From assembly GCF_041260155.1 (NCBI RefSeq), contig NC_091933.1, forward strand, positions 28,402,933 through 28,466,932: a stretch of DNA of 64,000 nt, given 5' to 3'. Below the pieces are notes generated by a model. It was not told the origin of the DNA and did not search any database. It was given only the letters and a program-made list of their open reading frames with translations. The position numbers and the translations under genes are program-made. Source of the DNA: Ptychodera flava. Taxonomy: Eukaryota; Hemichordata; Enteropneusta; Ptychoderidae. Shown piece by piece: positions 51,531 to 64,000 of this stretch; the first letter of the stretch is position 1, and each line of letters opens with the position of its first letter.

Positions 51531-54500
51531 CAAAGACATACCTAAGATGCTATGGTGTAACAATGATGATATTTAGACTAATGCAGCAAACACTGACATA
51601 AGACATTTCTGAGACCATGCAACCCCTTGAATGATACTTTGGATCTCGGAATACAATCTAATAATCACCATTTAGAACATTTGAAGGACTAGGTATATTA
51701 TTCTGAAAGAAGTGATATATTAATAATCAACCAATGCATAGTTCTGATATTTGCAGTGCAGATGCTTTGTTTTCAATAAATTACCAGCAAAGTATTATTT
51801 GCAAAAATAAAACTTATGACTGTAATTGCCAAAAGCTTTGACAAGATTGGAACAAAGCAACCTGAAAGTCAATCTTTAACTTATCATGTTTTGGTACCAA
51901 ACATAATAATTAACGAAATCTGCTTACTTTTTGTCTGCGCCATGAGTATCTGTACACCAACCTTTCTGTACGCATTATGTACCTGAACCAATCTAGTCAA
52001 ACCACTTGAATCCACAAAATTGAAAGTACCACAGTCCATGATGATAGTATGGATGCCACCCAATTCCTCTCCTACAGTTTCTGGATCAATATCACTTACA
52101 TTTGATGTGGTATCTCCTCCTTGGGACTTAGATAAAAGCAATGGACGTTGCTTGTTACAGATAGCAGTAATTGTACAATGTCTGAATGGTTTTCGGTGTC
52201 GTTGTAATCATTGCACAGATAAGGCTGCCGTAAAGGCGCCCTAAAGCTATTGAATCACTGTTTGTTCTGCAAATGTTGGCGTCAGGCAAGCAAATTACAT
52301 GGAATACTTAAAATAAAAAATAGCTGCCGCTCTCTTAGCTGACAATGTCAAATTTAAAAACAATAAAAACATGAGAATGGACCTTTGATTTTCTCTGCGT
52401 GTTTCTAAAGTAATACGATATAAACTAATTTGGGAGAATTGGATAGTGAATTAATGTCGGTTTGATCTGCAAATGTAAGCTCATCTGCTTTTCTTTTTAC
52501 GTTATACACTTGTTATTATGAGTACTTTGTAATATTGCAACATTCAGCTGTAGAACACCTAACACATTTGAGAAATTTGAAAAATATGAAAATCCAAGAT
52601 CTCAAATTAGTTCCAATTGTGTTATATATGTATTCCGTACCATGGGCAAACTATTTTATGAATTCGTGAGTACAAATTCTTCCTATTTACACAGTTTTGT
52701 CATAGATGGATTTTCCATGATATTCCTTTGAACTGCTTTGTAACCTTGTTTATAAATGTTCAAAGACCCAATGCAAAGAACAAGCAAGGGCTAAGGTTTA
52801 TCGTCAATGAAGTTTGTACTCTCAATGCTTCATAATGTTCACTCTCAACTTCTTAAACACCGCTATCTGTGTTTATACCTTACCTGCTCTGGGTTCAGAC
52901 CTGGATTTCCAATAACTTCACCTCGTCCTGTTTCTTTCTTTCTCTTTTTCTCTTCCATTTCTTTCAGAAGTACCCTCTTAGCTCTAGCTTGCAGTATTTT
53001 CCTTGGATTGATCTTCGTCAGTTTGCTGAGTGATTTCTCAAAATGATCTGTGTTTGCATAGTAGAGGGACGACATCATGCGAAATATCTTGATCCCGGGC
53101 ATTTCCTTAGCCTTGAGTGAAAAGGGCAAAAATTGCATGCTGTTGTCAACACCAAGTTCCTAATACAGCTCACGAAGTTTTAACTCTGATATATGGCGTG
53201 TTATTTGTTAAGTGATTTATTAATTATAAAACTAATGATCACTTAGAACCACTCCTTGTAGTAATGATTGCAGGTGAATCAGACCATTAAGTGTTCAAGA
53301 ACCATCATTTGAAAAGTGCTTCAAACAAATTAGCACATTTTAAAAAAATATTCACAGCAGGATCAAACTAACACCAGAGATACTGCACCGCTTCACCAAA
53401 ACCATGTCGTAAGTGGTAATGATATGACCGACATTGCCAGGCACATGACCTTGCTTTTTACCAGACTCATTTCAAATTGGTCATATAACATCATGCTTTG
53501 CCAATAAAAACCAAGAGTGTTCAAACTTATCTCAGTTAAAATATTATTGCTTTCTTATTCATTCAGAAATGACGGTATATAGGGTATGAAGCAGAATTTC
53601 TCTGAAACATGTGAGTAATGCAACTTACTGATGTAACATAGGCTTTATCTTTGTAGAGATCAGTTCCTTGAATGCGACCAAGTAGGCAGCAATATGCTTC
53701 CTGGGTCCTCCATACCACTATGAAGATGGACAAGCCGACACCAATCATCAGACCAAGGTCAACATCAAAAAGAAACACTCCAAGACAAGTTAACCACCAA
53801 ACATTCTGAAATCCGACAAAAACAGTAGATGATTTAACCACTGCTTGTGAACAGTGACGGAATGATCAGTGTACAATAGTGCATAATGTGTTCATCGAAA
53901 AACCAAATTTGAAAAATGATGCTGATGCTGATAGACCGAATGCCTTTTCTGCTTCTCATACTCTCAGGTTTTATTTTTCAAAAGGAGTGCTTCTTGTTTT
54001 TGTACTTAGTTTATATGCAAAGACTTTACGATAATTTACATATGGGGCCAGAGAAAAACGATATTGTTCCTCGGATGTGTTTGGCAAAGCTAGAAAGGTA
54101 GCAAGCGAAATTTCACTTTTTATCAACAATCAAATCCCCCACAAGTTACACTGTTACGTATGACTTGAAGTCTAGATTTTACAAACTGTTTACAGTAATA
54201 GAGACATTACATATACAGGCAGTGTAGACAGAACAAATTCTCGGCATTTCTACATAGCTACCATGAGAACACAAAACAATTGTATAAATATGTAGAACAA
54301 ACATGCCCTCAATCTCCAGCAATTTGAAGAAAAAGGTCCAAAAAGGCTAAAGTGGCGATTCAGAGGAACAATTCAATTATTATTTCTGGCCTAGAGGGTT
54401 AGTTCTCATAAACAAAGACACACATTGGTAAATCTAGCTTTTAGGAGCGAAAGGAGGGGGATTGAATTCGAGGCAAAAGAATTTGAATCCCCATCGGTTG

Positions 54501-56724
54501 ATACTCACAAAATCTATTTTATCATACTTCCACAGCTTCTTAAGATCCATAAACTGTTTGAACATTCCTCTCAAAGCAACCACGATAACAGAAGCTAAGA
54601 CAGCCTGCAATACAGAATAGTGAATAATACAGATTATAAAGCCAGTTAAGGGAATTTAGCCGACTGGTTTTTACTGTGATGTCATTGCTAGATGATTGGG
54701 TGCTGTGCGTTGTGAGTTCGAATCCGATCGAGAATTTACTGAAATATCAACAACGTTTAAAATAATCGATCAGTTAATAAGAGGGCATGATGTAATAAGT
54801 TGCAACCGTTATAAGAAGCGAATATCAAACCCTTGAAGAAAGCCAGACGCGTATTCGTAAGTCAAATTCGTATGTCTATTTTAAAGCGAAACGCGATCTT
54901 ACGTTTGGTAAGGATTGGAAGACTGGAGCCAAAAATAGCAGAACCACCAACATTAATCCACTGTTCACAAGCCCCGCTATCTGTTGACAAATATACATGA
55001 AATATAAAAATTATATAAAATTTACGACTACAGTATCTGTAAATTTTATATGTCGATTGAAAACAATAATATTTATTCTGTAAAAATTCTTCATACGTTG
55101 GGAAGAATGTGTATACACTAAATTCAACGCCTCACCTCTTTCTTGAATTCAAGATGAGATTTGCATACATCTGAGTTTTAGTTAAACACTTTTGATACCC
55201 AGGTACTCAGGTACATGCTATAACTAGATTCAATGTTTTTTAGAAGTGAATACATGGAAATCAAAACAAGTTCTGTGGCTGCGCGGTTTGAGTCTTCGCA
55301 GGAAGCATGAACAATGTCTTTCTGTCTTTTAATATTCCTATAGACATTTTGCATGCATACAAACACATTCACTAACATGCGCAAAGACACGCATAACATG
55401 ACAATGACACGGTAATGAGGCTTCGATGTGCTGTTTAAATACTGCCAGAAAAAGAGAAAGGCGAAAATGAACGACTATAAGGGTCCTACGATTTATTTTT
55501 ATTTTTTTTTATTTATTTATTTAAATCAGGCTCAAGGCCCATAGACGTTTCATAAAAAAGAAAAAAAAAATGGTAGTAGAAAGTACAATTGTTCACACTC
55601 AAAAACCGATAAAAATACTAGCTGGTATAAAAATATTTCTCCAATGCCTGCACTGATATGAATCTACATATGTACAATTATAAATATTCTTGACGTAAAA
55701 ATTTGTGCATTGTTGTATTGTACTGATAAAATTATAAACACACTTACGCATTAACTCTCCAAATGATAACACAGAGAACGTAACAAACATAGTACTAGCA
55801 CTACATCGCCTAGAGAGATTAAAAAGCCGTCTAAAACAGTTGTTATATGCAACACAAATTTTGCTGTATGAACTTAATTTAAAATTTGACCAAAGGTGAC
55901 AACAATATAAATTTGTACAGAAAGACTTGAATAAGTTAACTTTAACTTGATTAGAGCAATATGCAAATTTTCTGAAAAGAAAGTTGCCACGGATATAAAG
56001 TAAACGAACTTGTCTGCTTATGTCATCGTCATCCATAAAACTACTTAGAATAAAAACACCAAGATACTTGTATGAATTTACAAAAGTGAGATTCAACCTA
56101 AGATGAACAACTGGCACATTCAGAAGTTTAAACCCACTCGGAATAATCATCATACAGACAGTTTTTTTCTGAATCTTATATAAAATATCGTGTCCACTAG
56201 CATAGACCTCATAGAAATAGATTAGTTTCTGCAAGCCTTTGCTTGAGGGACTAAAAATGATTAAATCATCAGCATAGCAAATGTGATTTAAAATTCTACC
56301 ACCAAATAAACAACCAATTATACAAGTCGACATACGAGAGCTCAGCTCATCAATATATACATTAAACAAAAGTGGCGAGAGAATGCCTCCTTGCCGAACA
56401 CCGTTAAAACATTAAAAACAGGGGATACAACGGATCCCCATTTAATACAAATTTGCTGATATCTAAGATCCCCATTTAATACAAATTTGCTGATATTTAA
56501 GAAGTACGTATCTTGTTTACATGTATACATCAGTATTGCTACTTCGTTTACTCTGTCGGACATTCTCTTCAACTGCTATTTTGATTGTCCCAAGCTAAGC
56601 ACAATCAAAGAATTATGATGGAAATTAAGTTGGTTTACCTCCGATGTTCATCATGGTAAAATAATGATTAGTTCTGATATTCATAATATTCATTGGCATC
56701 TCATTTACTAACTAAACTTTGGAT

Positions 56725-56799
<75 letters not shown>

Positions 56800-56886
56800 C
56801 ACACACACATATAGGGCACGTAACACTTTTGATAAATTTGAACAATTAAAGATCCAATTATCCCAAAATTAGTTCCAATCGTGTTA

Positions 56887-56970
<84 letters not shown>

Positions 56971-59900
56971 ACCTACAGAATATTGACTGAATTGTGTATA
57001 GTGATATTACAGGAGTACTGATACAATAAAATTACACAGAGAGATTACATCACAGCTAAACTATCATCAAGCCGTACCTGCGAAGTCCCACCACTGTTTT
57101 CCTGTACCAGACTACGGGACATAGAACAGCTGGATGGATAGCATGAAAAGAAAGAAGTGACTGTGTTTGTCAGGCCAAAGGCGACCAATTCCTGAAACAA
57201 AACGGGGAAAAATTATACCATCAAAGCATGGAGCCTGATGTTCAAATGTTGTTCAATGTCACATTAGAATAAAATACACATAAAGTCAGGTATATTTTAT
57301 AATCCACATACTGTTTTTATCAGTAGTACGCATATATTATACGCAATGCCAACGGTTTGCTGCGGTAATATGCTCTTCGAGAAAATCAGAATTGTCCGAA
57401 GCAATCAAGTGTAAATGTCGGTTTAAGATAACATTTACCCTTAAATCATTGACATTTAGGAAAACGTCAGTAAATATAGTCTGATAAAATTGATAGATTT
57501 ATGCAAAGTCCAGAACCTATCGGCATGTTTGTCAAAAATGGCCAATCGGATCAAACTTTATAATAATTTAACAAGCAGAAACGCAGTATGAACCGGTGAA
57601 CAGGTTTATTACACGGTGTTAGATTTGAGATTTCAAGATGTAAGAAGTGCCGATAACACTGCAGCTTCGTCAGTAACAAATGGTCAGGAAAGGTGCAGTG
57701 TAAAAAGTGTATGATGATATAGCCCATGTGAGTAATAGGAGTTTCATTTAAGAAAAAATCCATATATATTATAGAAATCCCAACAAACCCGTTATATAAA
57801 TTAGGCATATCACATATCAAAGCCTAGCCAGGCTTCGTTTTGGTTTGACTTGTTTAGATGTTTTATAAAGATACTCAAGTCGCTTACATTTGTATTGTAT
57901 GCTAACATGATAAAAAAATCAATAAAATTCAAAAATCCTCAACGTTCATATTCATATGGTACTATAAAAGGTAAAATGGTGCATACTTCAGTGAGAGAAG
58001 TGAATAAGACAAGGACAAACAGAATGCACTTCAAAGTTTGAAAGTTGGTGCGAATATGAAAGCAACTGTCCATACTGTACTGACCTGGTTGGCATCCACT
58101 TTGTAGTTGTGTTTCTGTTCGAACAGTGACGCCATCGACACCGATATGGCAAATATTACGATTGCGATGGCCACGGCATCTGTGATCAGGGTATCCATGT
58201 AGGTAGTTGTCGGCAGCTTAGGAGCTGGTAACCTTCAAGTGTACAAGAGTATTCTGAGTTCAGGAATGGATTTAGTCCCACTACAATTGCAATTATCCTT
58301 AACAATGTGCTCAGTTTGGCATGTAGGAAAAAAAGACTCAACGATATAAAAACCATCAAAAGGAAAATGAATGATTTTAACTTCAAACAGGGTGATGACG
58401 ATTTCAGTTTCACTCGTAAATGCAATGAAATAGTAGCAGTGTAAAGATAGGAGTTGTATGCCGATTTAGAAACGTTACATCTACCTACCCTGTTGGAATG
58501 TATCCGATAATGTCCACGTCATGATCCTCCAGGCAAAGAAAGTGAGATACTAGTGTCCCTAATATCACCTGGCAAGAGTTAGTAACGAATGTTTAATTTT
58601 TAACCGACACCGAATCCCATTTCTGAAATTGGCTTATATAAATTTCTGTGTTATTTCAAAAATTAAAGTGTTCCAGGAGAAATTACAGTTATGTAAGATC
58701 ATACACAGACCTTGCGATAGCATCCTGTTGAGGGACATATAATTAAATCTCTTTATCCATCAAAATCTTTCTTACTTATACTAATGCACAGCTCTGGCAG
58801 ATCAGTCAATCAAGAGTGCTCGAATAGCTGCGAACATTGGTGTGTCATCGCTCCTCAGATCTTTTGGTTTACATTATAACCATGGACAGCGCCCTCACAA
58901 AGATGCAATAATTTTCCGAAAGTGTTGATATCCGATGCAGAGATGACATATGCCTATCTAAATGTACATATGGAGGCTCACGGTATCTATAAATCTGACT
59001 TAACTATTAAAATCTAGTCTAGAGTACTATAATATATCCTAAAGGCGAAGAACTTCAGCATTATTGCACTACTCACTTTGTAGATAACGTACGGTCAGAA
59101 CACATATAGAAGCATTCAAAGACGTTGTCATGCTTGATCAGTGCCCGCCGATTGAGCTTGATATTATTGATTGCTTTCGAATTGGAAAACGATGCTGTAT
59201 GATGCGAGGGACGAATAAATCATAGTGCTCTGACATTTTAACATGATTTGCATATTGTTAATTTTGACCAAATCAGTCAACCTTTATCTCTGCCCACATT
59301 CGCCAGCAACGAAGTAAACATTTTCCACAGTGTACTGCACATCGTAACATATGAAATAATTTTGTAAATTTTGTATTTTAATTTAATAACTTTCAAAGAG
59401 CTAACATAGCATTGGTCTCTGGAGCAAATGAATTTGCCTTAAAATGTTGATTTTAGTTCATGCATTTCCTTCCTTGTCGTTTATGTCCGAAGCTCATCGT
59501 ACTTAAGGCTATTGTCTGGGCTATTTTAAAACACTAACCGTGTAGTACCTTGTTTTCAGAGTTTGTCATCTTTTTGTTGCAGTAGATGGTAAAATGCAGT
59601 GCAGGGGGAAAACCGGATATTCGGCTGCCATGGCGACAATTTCAGGGTTAAAAATATGAGGAAATTTGTGGCAAAGATATCTATTGAACGAAAAGTCATA
59701 CAACAACCGAATTTTTTCTGTAGCATTCAGATGTATATGTATTACAATATGAACCTAAATCTATGACTGTATAAGATGTCAATATAAATTAAATCATAGT
59801 CATCTCGGTAAGATTGAAAAATTAATAAATTTCACAACTTTCCGTCAAGTTTCTACTATGACATGATTGGATGACCTTGTTTTTTGAAGTTTATTTTGTA

Positions 59901-62900
59901 AAGTATTTAATTTCACATATGTTGGCTGATTTTCATTGCATTCCAACCATTCTTTCAAGAGTTATTACTGCCACAAGAAACGAATGCAGTACAAAACACA
60001 ATTGTTAGGAGTATTGGATTGAAATGTTTACAACATAAAGGTGATACTCATACTTCATGCAAAGTTTACTACCTCAAAATAGGGTATTGGACAAGTTTAA
60101 ATTGTCAAGAGAATTCTATTTACAAAAGCCTGGTTGTAATTGCTTTTTAAGTGAAAAATGAACTGTTAATTATCAAAAAACATTGATTTATAATCAGCAT
60201 GATAATGAAATTCATGTGAGATTCTTTACTTGTTATGTATATGGACACCATAACGTCTAATATGGTTTGTTTTCTGGTTTAATTGCTATACCTGAATGAA
60301 AATCTTCATATGCCTTACAGTAATATCCACACAAAATATAAAACAGAATCATTTGTTGCAAATTTCTTCCCGATTACTCATTGATCTGGCTTTTTTAGAC
60401 TGCAATTAGTCTCAAACTCACAATTTCCACAACGCCATATTTTTACCTCTGAAAAAGCTGCTTCAATAAGCAAGCAAATGGTCACTACTTCATACATGAT
60501 GCCATAAATCAACAAAGTTTTAAGGCAACCAAAATAGGGATTTACCTGTTTTGAATATATAATTAGACTAAATAAAATTTGACCAGGGGTCAGTGGGAAA
60601 AAACGCGATTTTTCTCGATTTTAGTTAATATTTTTTGAAGAATGATATAGCTTATTTGAAAGTATACATGTCGAGGGTGACAATGAAGGAAAAAAATAAA
60701 ATTAGATTTTTTGAGCATTTTGACCGACATTAGCCCAGACGATGGACTTAAGTGTACGAAGATGATTCATTCTACCAACATTTGATCGATCCACTAAAAC
60801 ACTTCTGACGTGTACATGTATATGTCATCGCAAAAGTGCACTATACATACCACTATTAGCTCTGCTCCAAGTGGATATCCTCGTAGCTGTTTAGAAAATC
60901 TGCTCTCAAGAATTTTGATGATCATCAAAACTGTGATGCAGCTTACGGACAGTAAAACAGTGACATAGTTTGCATATTTGAGATTCAATATAATGTCACG
61001 ATACTCCTGAAATAAAAAACGCCAAATATGAGGGTAGTAAGAAACAATGGATGTAGGTGATGTAAATTGCATTGTTGCACATTTGATAGAAAAAAAAGTA
61101 TTCTTAGTGTTAAGGTAGTATGCGCCTCGAAAGTGAAAGACTTAAACTTTTGCTCAAACTTTCCTCAAGGAATCTTTCAACAATTCTTTTTCAAAATCGA
61201 GAATAAGAATCGGGGATCACCATGCAAATTTTGTTACAGGAGAAACAAATTACCCAAGATTTACCGAGATTTGAAATTCTAAATGGCCGCCATCCCTGTG
61301 TTAACACTATTGAGAAAAATAAAATTTTCGAATTTCGAAAAACAAAGACGATAAAAATATTTCTTACACCAAGAGCTTTAAAATGAACCATCACAAGTGG
61401 TAGATCAGAAAAGAATCGGCAAAGTTTGAGAGTCCAAATATCTGTCCCCTGGGCGCATTCTGATACTTACATAGATCAATTTGAATGCCCCACTGTATCT
61501 TGGGATTTCTATGCCCAGCAAGACATCAAGCTGACTTGATAAGGCGTGGATGGCGGCACCAGTGGTGTAGCCCCTGACGAAGGGATCTGACAGGTAGATA
61601 GTAATCCAACCGAGACGCAGAATATACATCGCGATCTTGAAACAGTGGAAAAATACATGATAATAGTCATTAATCTGACTTAATAATTCCAGGCTATAGC
61701 CATGGCCATGAATGTAACTGGCTTGATGACCTCTGAAGGAAAATCGTACTACCGTATGTCATGTCACATTACAGGTACAAGATTTCTGTTGGCAAACCAT
61801 TGGTTCATATCTACATCAGTTACATGTTTTGATAATTTTAGTAGTTTAACCTCAAGATACCCGCCTGGTGTCCTTTTGCACTTTACCCTTCAGAGTAATA
61901 TGCACTCTTCAGAGTGCATGTAGAAAAATAAGTAAATATATGGTGGTGTTTATTTACATAGTTGCATATGCGATCAACTGTGCATACATGTATACCATGA
62001 CGTAAATAATAGCAATCTAGGCTTACAATAATTTAGTATGCTAGGGTCACAAATGATGATAAGGAACATATCTAAACAAAAAGGTTTGTCTTTCAGTGGC
62101 AGATTCTCCACATTCACATGAATTATCATGTGCATTACAAGCATAATTTGTGTTGCCCAATTACTTTTATTCAACAACACAATATTGCAAACACATTAGG
62201 TTTCATCATCATTGATCTAAAATTGGGCAGAATTCCCTAGCTATTGGTCGAAAATATAGATTGTAAATGGCGAAAAAAACTCGTGGTTTAACTTGCTCGA
62301 ATTTCAGCACAAGCAGATTGAGATGTCCTAACTAGTGCCTCTTACAATACATTACAAGTCATCTCAACACCGGTAAATACAGCATTTATATGTTGCAAAA
62401 AAGCAGCATTGAAGGCAAGGCGAAGTTTTATTGATCTTCACCTCTTAAACTATTTGACCACTAAGGTTTAACCCAATCTCATTTACTGTATGACAAAGTT
62501 AGACCTGTACAGTTACAACAATGGCTGAAAGTCTCCACTTATTTCTGTAAAGCCGGCTTATACCTGGATTAATCCAACCAGAAATGCCAGTGACACCGCC
62601 GCCAGAACCAACTCTTCTTCTCTGTCTGAGGTTCCTGGTATACCTGTGGTGTTTGTTCCGTTGGTGACATCAGATGCACTAAAACCACTGGCGCTGGGAT
62701 CTTCAGGTACGGCTCTCTCTATTGCCGAACTCACCATCATGCTGATTACAGTAAATGTTCCTGTCATGAGCACAATTCAAGATAGTTGATACAATCAATT
62801 GTTGAGCGAAAATGGAACATGAGAAGGTTTAAGCTGCAACAGAACTACAAATATAATTAAAAAAAAATTAAAACCCCAAACATTGATCACACATCAACTA

Positions 62901-63586
62901 GTCTGCTTAGAGACCACGAGAATGATAGAGTTGGGTCATTAGTATGTTGTCTTTACTTTTCATACGCTCCTTTAGTAAAGGAAAATTTCAAGGTAACAAC
63001 ATCACTGAGCCTCAACTGTTGGTTGAGGTCAGCGCTTAAAACTTTGACCGATTAATAGGGGATGGAGTGATCAATTTAGGACAGTAAACCCAACGTAGCT
63101 TAAATGTACTTACTGTAGCTGTGAGCAGAGATCTCGCTAGCTTAAAATAAGTAAAAGGGATGGTGTAACCAGGGGATATAATCCGATATTGCAAGATTCT
63201 GTCCACATTTTCTCCAAAACCAGTTTGCAATACCTGAGGAGGTACCTTTATAGTGTTAACAGTTTTACATTTACTTGACAGTATTCCATGAATGAAATTT
63301 TAAAATATGCCCCTGTGCATGCGAGATCAGGTTATGACATATCTAACATTGGATAAATCCATGTTATGAAAGGAATTAACTTAACCAATTCATATTTGCA
63401 TAAAATGTTGAAGTTTATGGCACATAGTCTGATAGGGTGTTATGTGACACTGGCAGTAGTTATTCAAATCCTTACCTACGGCAAGCTCTCTTGACGACCC
63501 GCTAAATGCATAGGCAATTGGTGCAAAGAAAGAGAGATACAGACCATACACTGGAGGCACCGATGCCAATAATGCATATCCCATAC
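50804..63586 (-). CDS. SLC26: SLC26-family anion transporter, copy B (5' end outside window)
   Basis: Tandem paralogue of the gene at 16012-38866, same strand. Visible exons 2-15 (5' to 3'): 63586-63476, 62760-62564, 61635-61471, 61006-60851, 58568-58489, 58232-58085, 57191-57078, 54980-54903, 54604-54509, 53805-53629, 53111-52884, 52126-51928, 51477-51350, 50929-50804. They add up to 2003 nt, a partial codon plus 666 residues and stop. All introns are GT-AG and all phases equal those of copy A. Only exons 13 (199 against 427 bp) and 15 (126 against 132 bp) differ in length. Family motifs are present: [54 protein letters not shown] with the anion-site S-R, and the STAS core [20 protein letters not shown]. 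The tail ends GTSF, again a class I PDZ-ligand shape. The frame is intact throughout, so it is probably functional. Exon 1 must lie past 64000. Confidence 0.92.
51487..51537. repeat. (GA)n microsatellite in intron 14 of SLC26 B
   Basis: A 51-bp GA run starting only about 9 bp upstream (in the gene's sense) of the exon 14 acceptor boundary at 51478. It occupies the place where the polypyrimidine tract would be (CT-rich on the sense strand), as the shorter run in copy A nearly does. Confidence 0.9.
51928..52126 (-). CDS. SLC26: SLC26 copy B, exon 13 with short STAS insert
   Basis: 66 codons plus one base: a 21-residue insert ([20 protein letters not shown]) followed by the STAS core and [12 protein letters not shown]. 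It lacks the acidic, Ser/Asn-rich stretch of copy A. The acceptor is TTATCTAAG. Confidence 0.88.
52413..52622. mobile_element. Small inverted-repeat element, family 2, copy 2 (intron 12 of SLC26 B)
   Basis: A 210-bp body homologous to the reverse complement of 1136-1322: GCTCATCTGCTTTTCTTTTT, TATGAGTACTTTGTAATATT and CACCTAACACATTTGAGAAA. It is flanked by TA on both sides (52411-52412 and 52623-52624). The left inverted repeat is diverged. Confidence 0.75.
54650..54735 (+). repeat. Possible tRNA-derived SINE head
   Basis: An A-box-like TTAGCCGACTGG (54656-54667) and a B-box-like GAGTTCGAATCC (54713-54724) lie 45 bp apart, as in RNA polymerase III promoters of tRNA-derived SINEs. No complete cloverleaf or poly-A tail was recognised. 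Confidence 0.3.
55493..56415 (-). mobile_element. 5'-truncated LINE with reverse-transcriptase fragment, intron 8 of SLC26 B
   Basis: The minus strand encodes the palm and thumb of a non-LTR reverse transcriptase: [20 protein letters not shown] near 56345-56405, the catalytic YADD in [20 protein letters not shown], a KYLG motif, and a DDDDI...[14 protein letters not shown] stretch typical of CR1/L2-like LINEs. One long frame runs from 56369 to 55599, with a frameshift just upstream. The 3' end is an AT-rich tail with GATTTAAATAAATAAATAAA. No endonuclease domain is present, so this is a truncated, dead insertion. The clade is a guess from motif style. Confidence 0.85.
56433..56500. repeat. Direct duplication of a 34-bp segment at the LINE's 5' end
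   Basis: GATCCCCATTTAATACAAAT plus TTGCTGATAT(C/T)TAA occurs twice in a row. It marks the disturbed boundary of the truncated LINE. Confidence 0.8.
56727..56796. repeat. (CT)n microsatellite, 70 bp
   Basis: An uninterrupted CT run. It faces a (GA)n run at 56890-56968, so the two are complementary on the same strand. Confidence 0.95.
56812..56884. mobile_element. Small inverted-repeat element, family 2, truncated copy 3
   Basis: Carries the right part of the family (GGGCACGTAACACTTTTGAT ... CAATTATCCC ... AGTTCCAATCGTGT), followed by TA (56885-56886). The left half is missing. It lies exactly between the two opposing microsatellites. Confidence 0.75.
56890..56968. repeat. (GA)n microsatellite, 79 bp
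   Basis: An uninterrupted GA run starting 5 bp after the truncated element; see 56727-56796 for its complement. Confidence 0.95.
57078..57191 (-). CDS. SLC26: SLC26 copy B, exon 8 with the anion-binding serine-arginine
   Basis: Starts [14 protein letters not shown] and contains [20 protein letters not shown]. It differs from copy A at three residues, all in the first third (Y to F, C to L, I to V). The last 51 bases are identical to copy A. Confidence 0.9.
61114..61464. mobile_element. GGTAG/TTAA small element abutting the exon 4 donor of SLC26 B
   Basis: The left end GGTAGTATGCGCCTCGAAAG is preceded by TTAA (61110-61113). The right end GGGCGCATTCTGATA runs directly into the splice donor of exon 4 (GTAAGTATCA on the minus strand, 61461-61470). 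About 350 bp. Confidence 0.8.
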
Positions 63587-63629
63587 CTGAATACAATACA
63601 GAAAATAGTACTCTTTAGCATTGTTAACG

Positions 63630-63631
<2 letters not shown>

Positions 63632-63701
<70 letters not shown>
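63632..63701. repeat. (TA)n array in intron 1 of SLC26 B
   Basis: A 70-bp TA run less than 50 bp from the acceptor of exon 2 (63587), on the upstream side in the gene's sense. Confidence 0.95.
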
Positions 63702-63704
<3 letters not shown>

Positions 63705-63764
63705 AAATAAACAAAATAAATAAACAAAGCATTGAGCACTGTAATTTCCCACGAGGGCATCTGT

Positions 63765-63772
63765 ATACTTCG

Positions 63773-63864
<92 letters not shown>

Positions 63865-63869
63865 AGTAT
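63765..63869. repeat. 105-bp AT palindrome with (TA)n core
   Basis: Arms ATACTTCGATATATA and TATATATCGAAGTAT enclose a TA run; the entire segment is self-complementary apart from one irregularity near the left end. Confidence 0.9.
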
Positions 63870-64000
63870 GGCATTTAGGCTGACTCATCTAAGAAATGGT
63901 ACTTTTCTCACCCAGATACTTGTATTTTCAAATTGTAACTTTGTTCTTTGGTTATCGTTGCATCTACAAACTATTTTATTCTGTTATTATCTTCATATAA

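Noticed and set aside
56712-56972. Frames of Ser-Leu or Arg-Glu repeats
   Set aside because: Translation of (CT)n and (GA)n microsatellites.
63476-63888. Frames rich in Ile-Tyr repeats on both strands
   Set aside because: Translation of (TA)n arrays.

Overview
This is eukaryotic, AT-rich, intron-rich genomic DNA. Two SLC26-family genes with short exons and long GT-AG introns, many small inverted-repeat elements, LINE fragments and long (TA)n and (GA)n arrays point to a metazoan. The SLC26 sequences and the repeat types fit an invertebrate deuterostome. My best guess is a hemichordate (acorn worm); that rests on recollection of similar dispersed repeats and is only an inference.

Layout. Positions 1-6010 hold no gene I can support, only one small inverted-repeat element. 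Positions 6018-10680 are a fold-back DNA element with terminal inverted repeats of about 650-680 bp, built largely of about 40-bp tandem units and flanked by a 7-bp direct repeat (TACCATC). A separate perfect-length 85-bp-arm palindrome lies inside it. Just beyond it, 10951-11412 (+) encodes a 153-residue jacalin-like lectin domain in one exon. Positions 11413-16011 contain only small repeats and probably the 3' UTR of the next gene.

The rest of the window is a head-to-tail pair of SLC26 (SulP) anion transporter/exchanger genes on the minus strand. Copy A (CDS 38866 down to 16012) is complete: 15 coding exons assemble to 901 codons plus stop, with all junctions GT-AG and in phase. Copy B (63586 down to 50804) shows exons 2-15; its first coding exon lies beyond the right edge. 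Every shared exon boundary and phase is the same. The two differ mainly in exon 13: A has 76 extra, highly acidic residues in the variable insert of the STAS domain. Both end in a class I PDZ-ligand-like tail (DTAL and GTSF). A candidate promoter and noncoding leader exons for A lie at 43.7-39.0 kb.

The introns and the 7-kb spacer between the genes are loaded with repeats: a roughly 320-350 bp family with GGTAG...CTACC ends at TTAA sites (at least six copies), a second family with TA sites (three copies), a 1.45-kb element made of about 147-bp internal repeats, LINE 3' fragments, a degenerate tandem array of roughly 1 kb units, and paired opposing microsatellites.

The two transporters would act in the plasma membrane as anion exchangers or channels, tuned by their cytoplasmic STAS domains and PDZ partners. 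The lectin gene and the fold-back element have no evident functional link to them.
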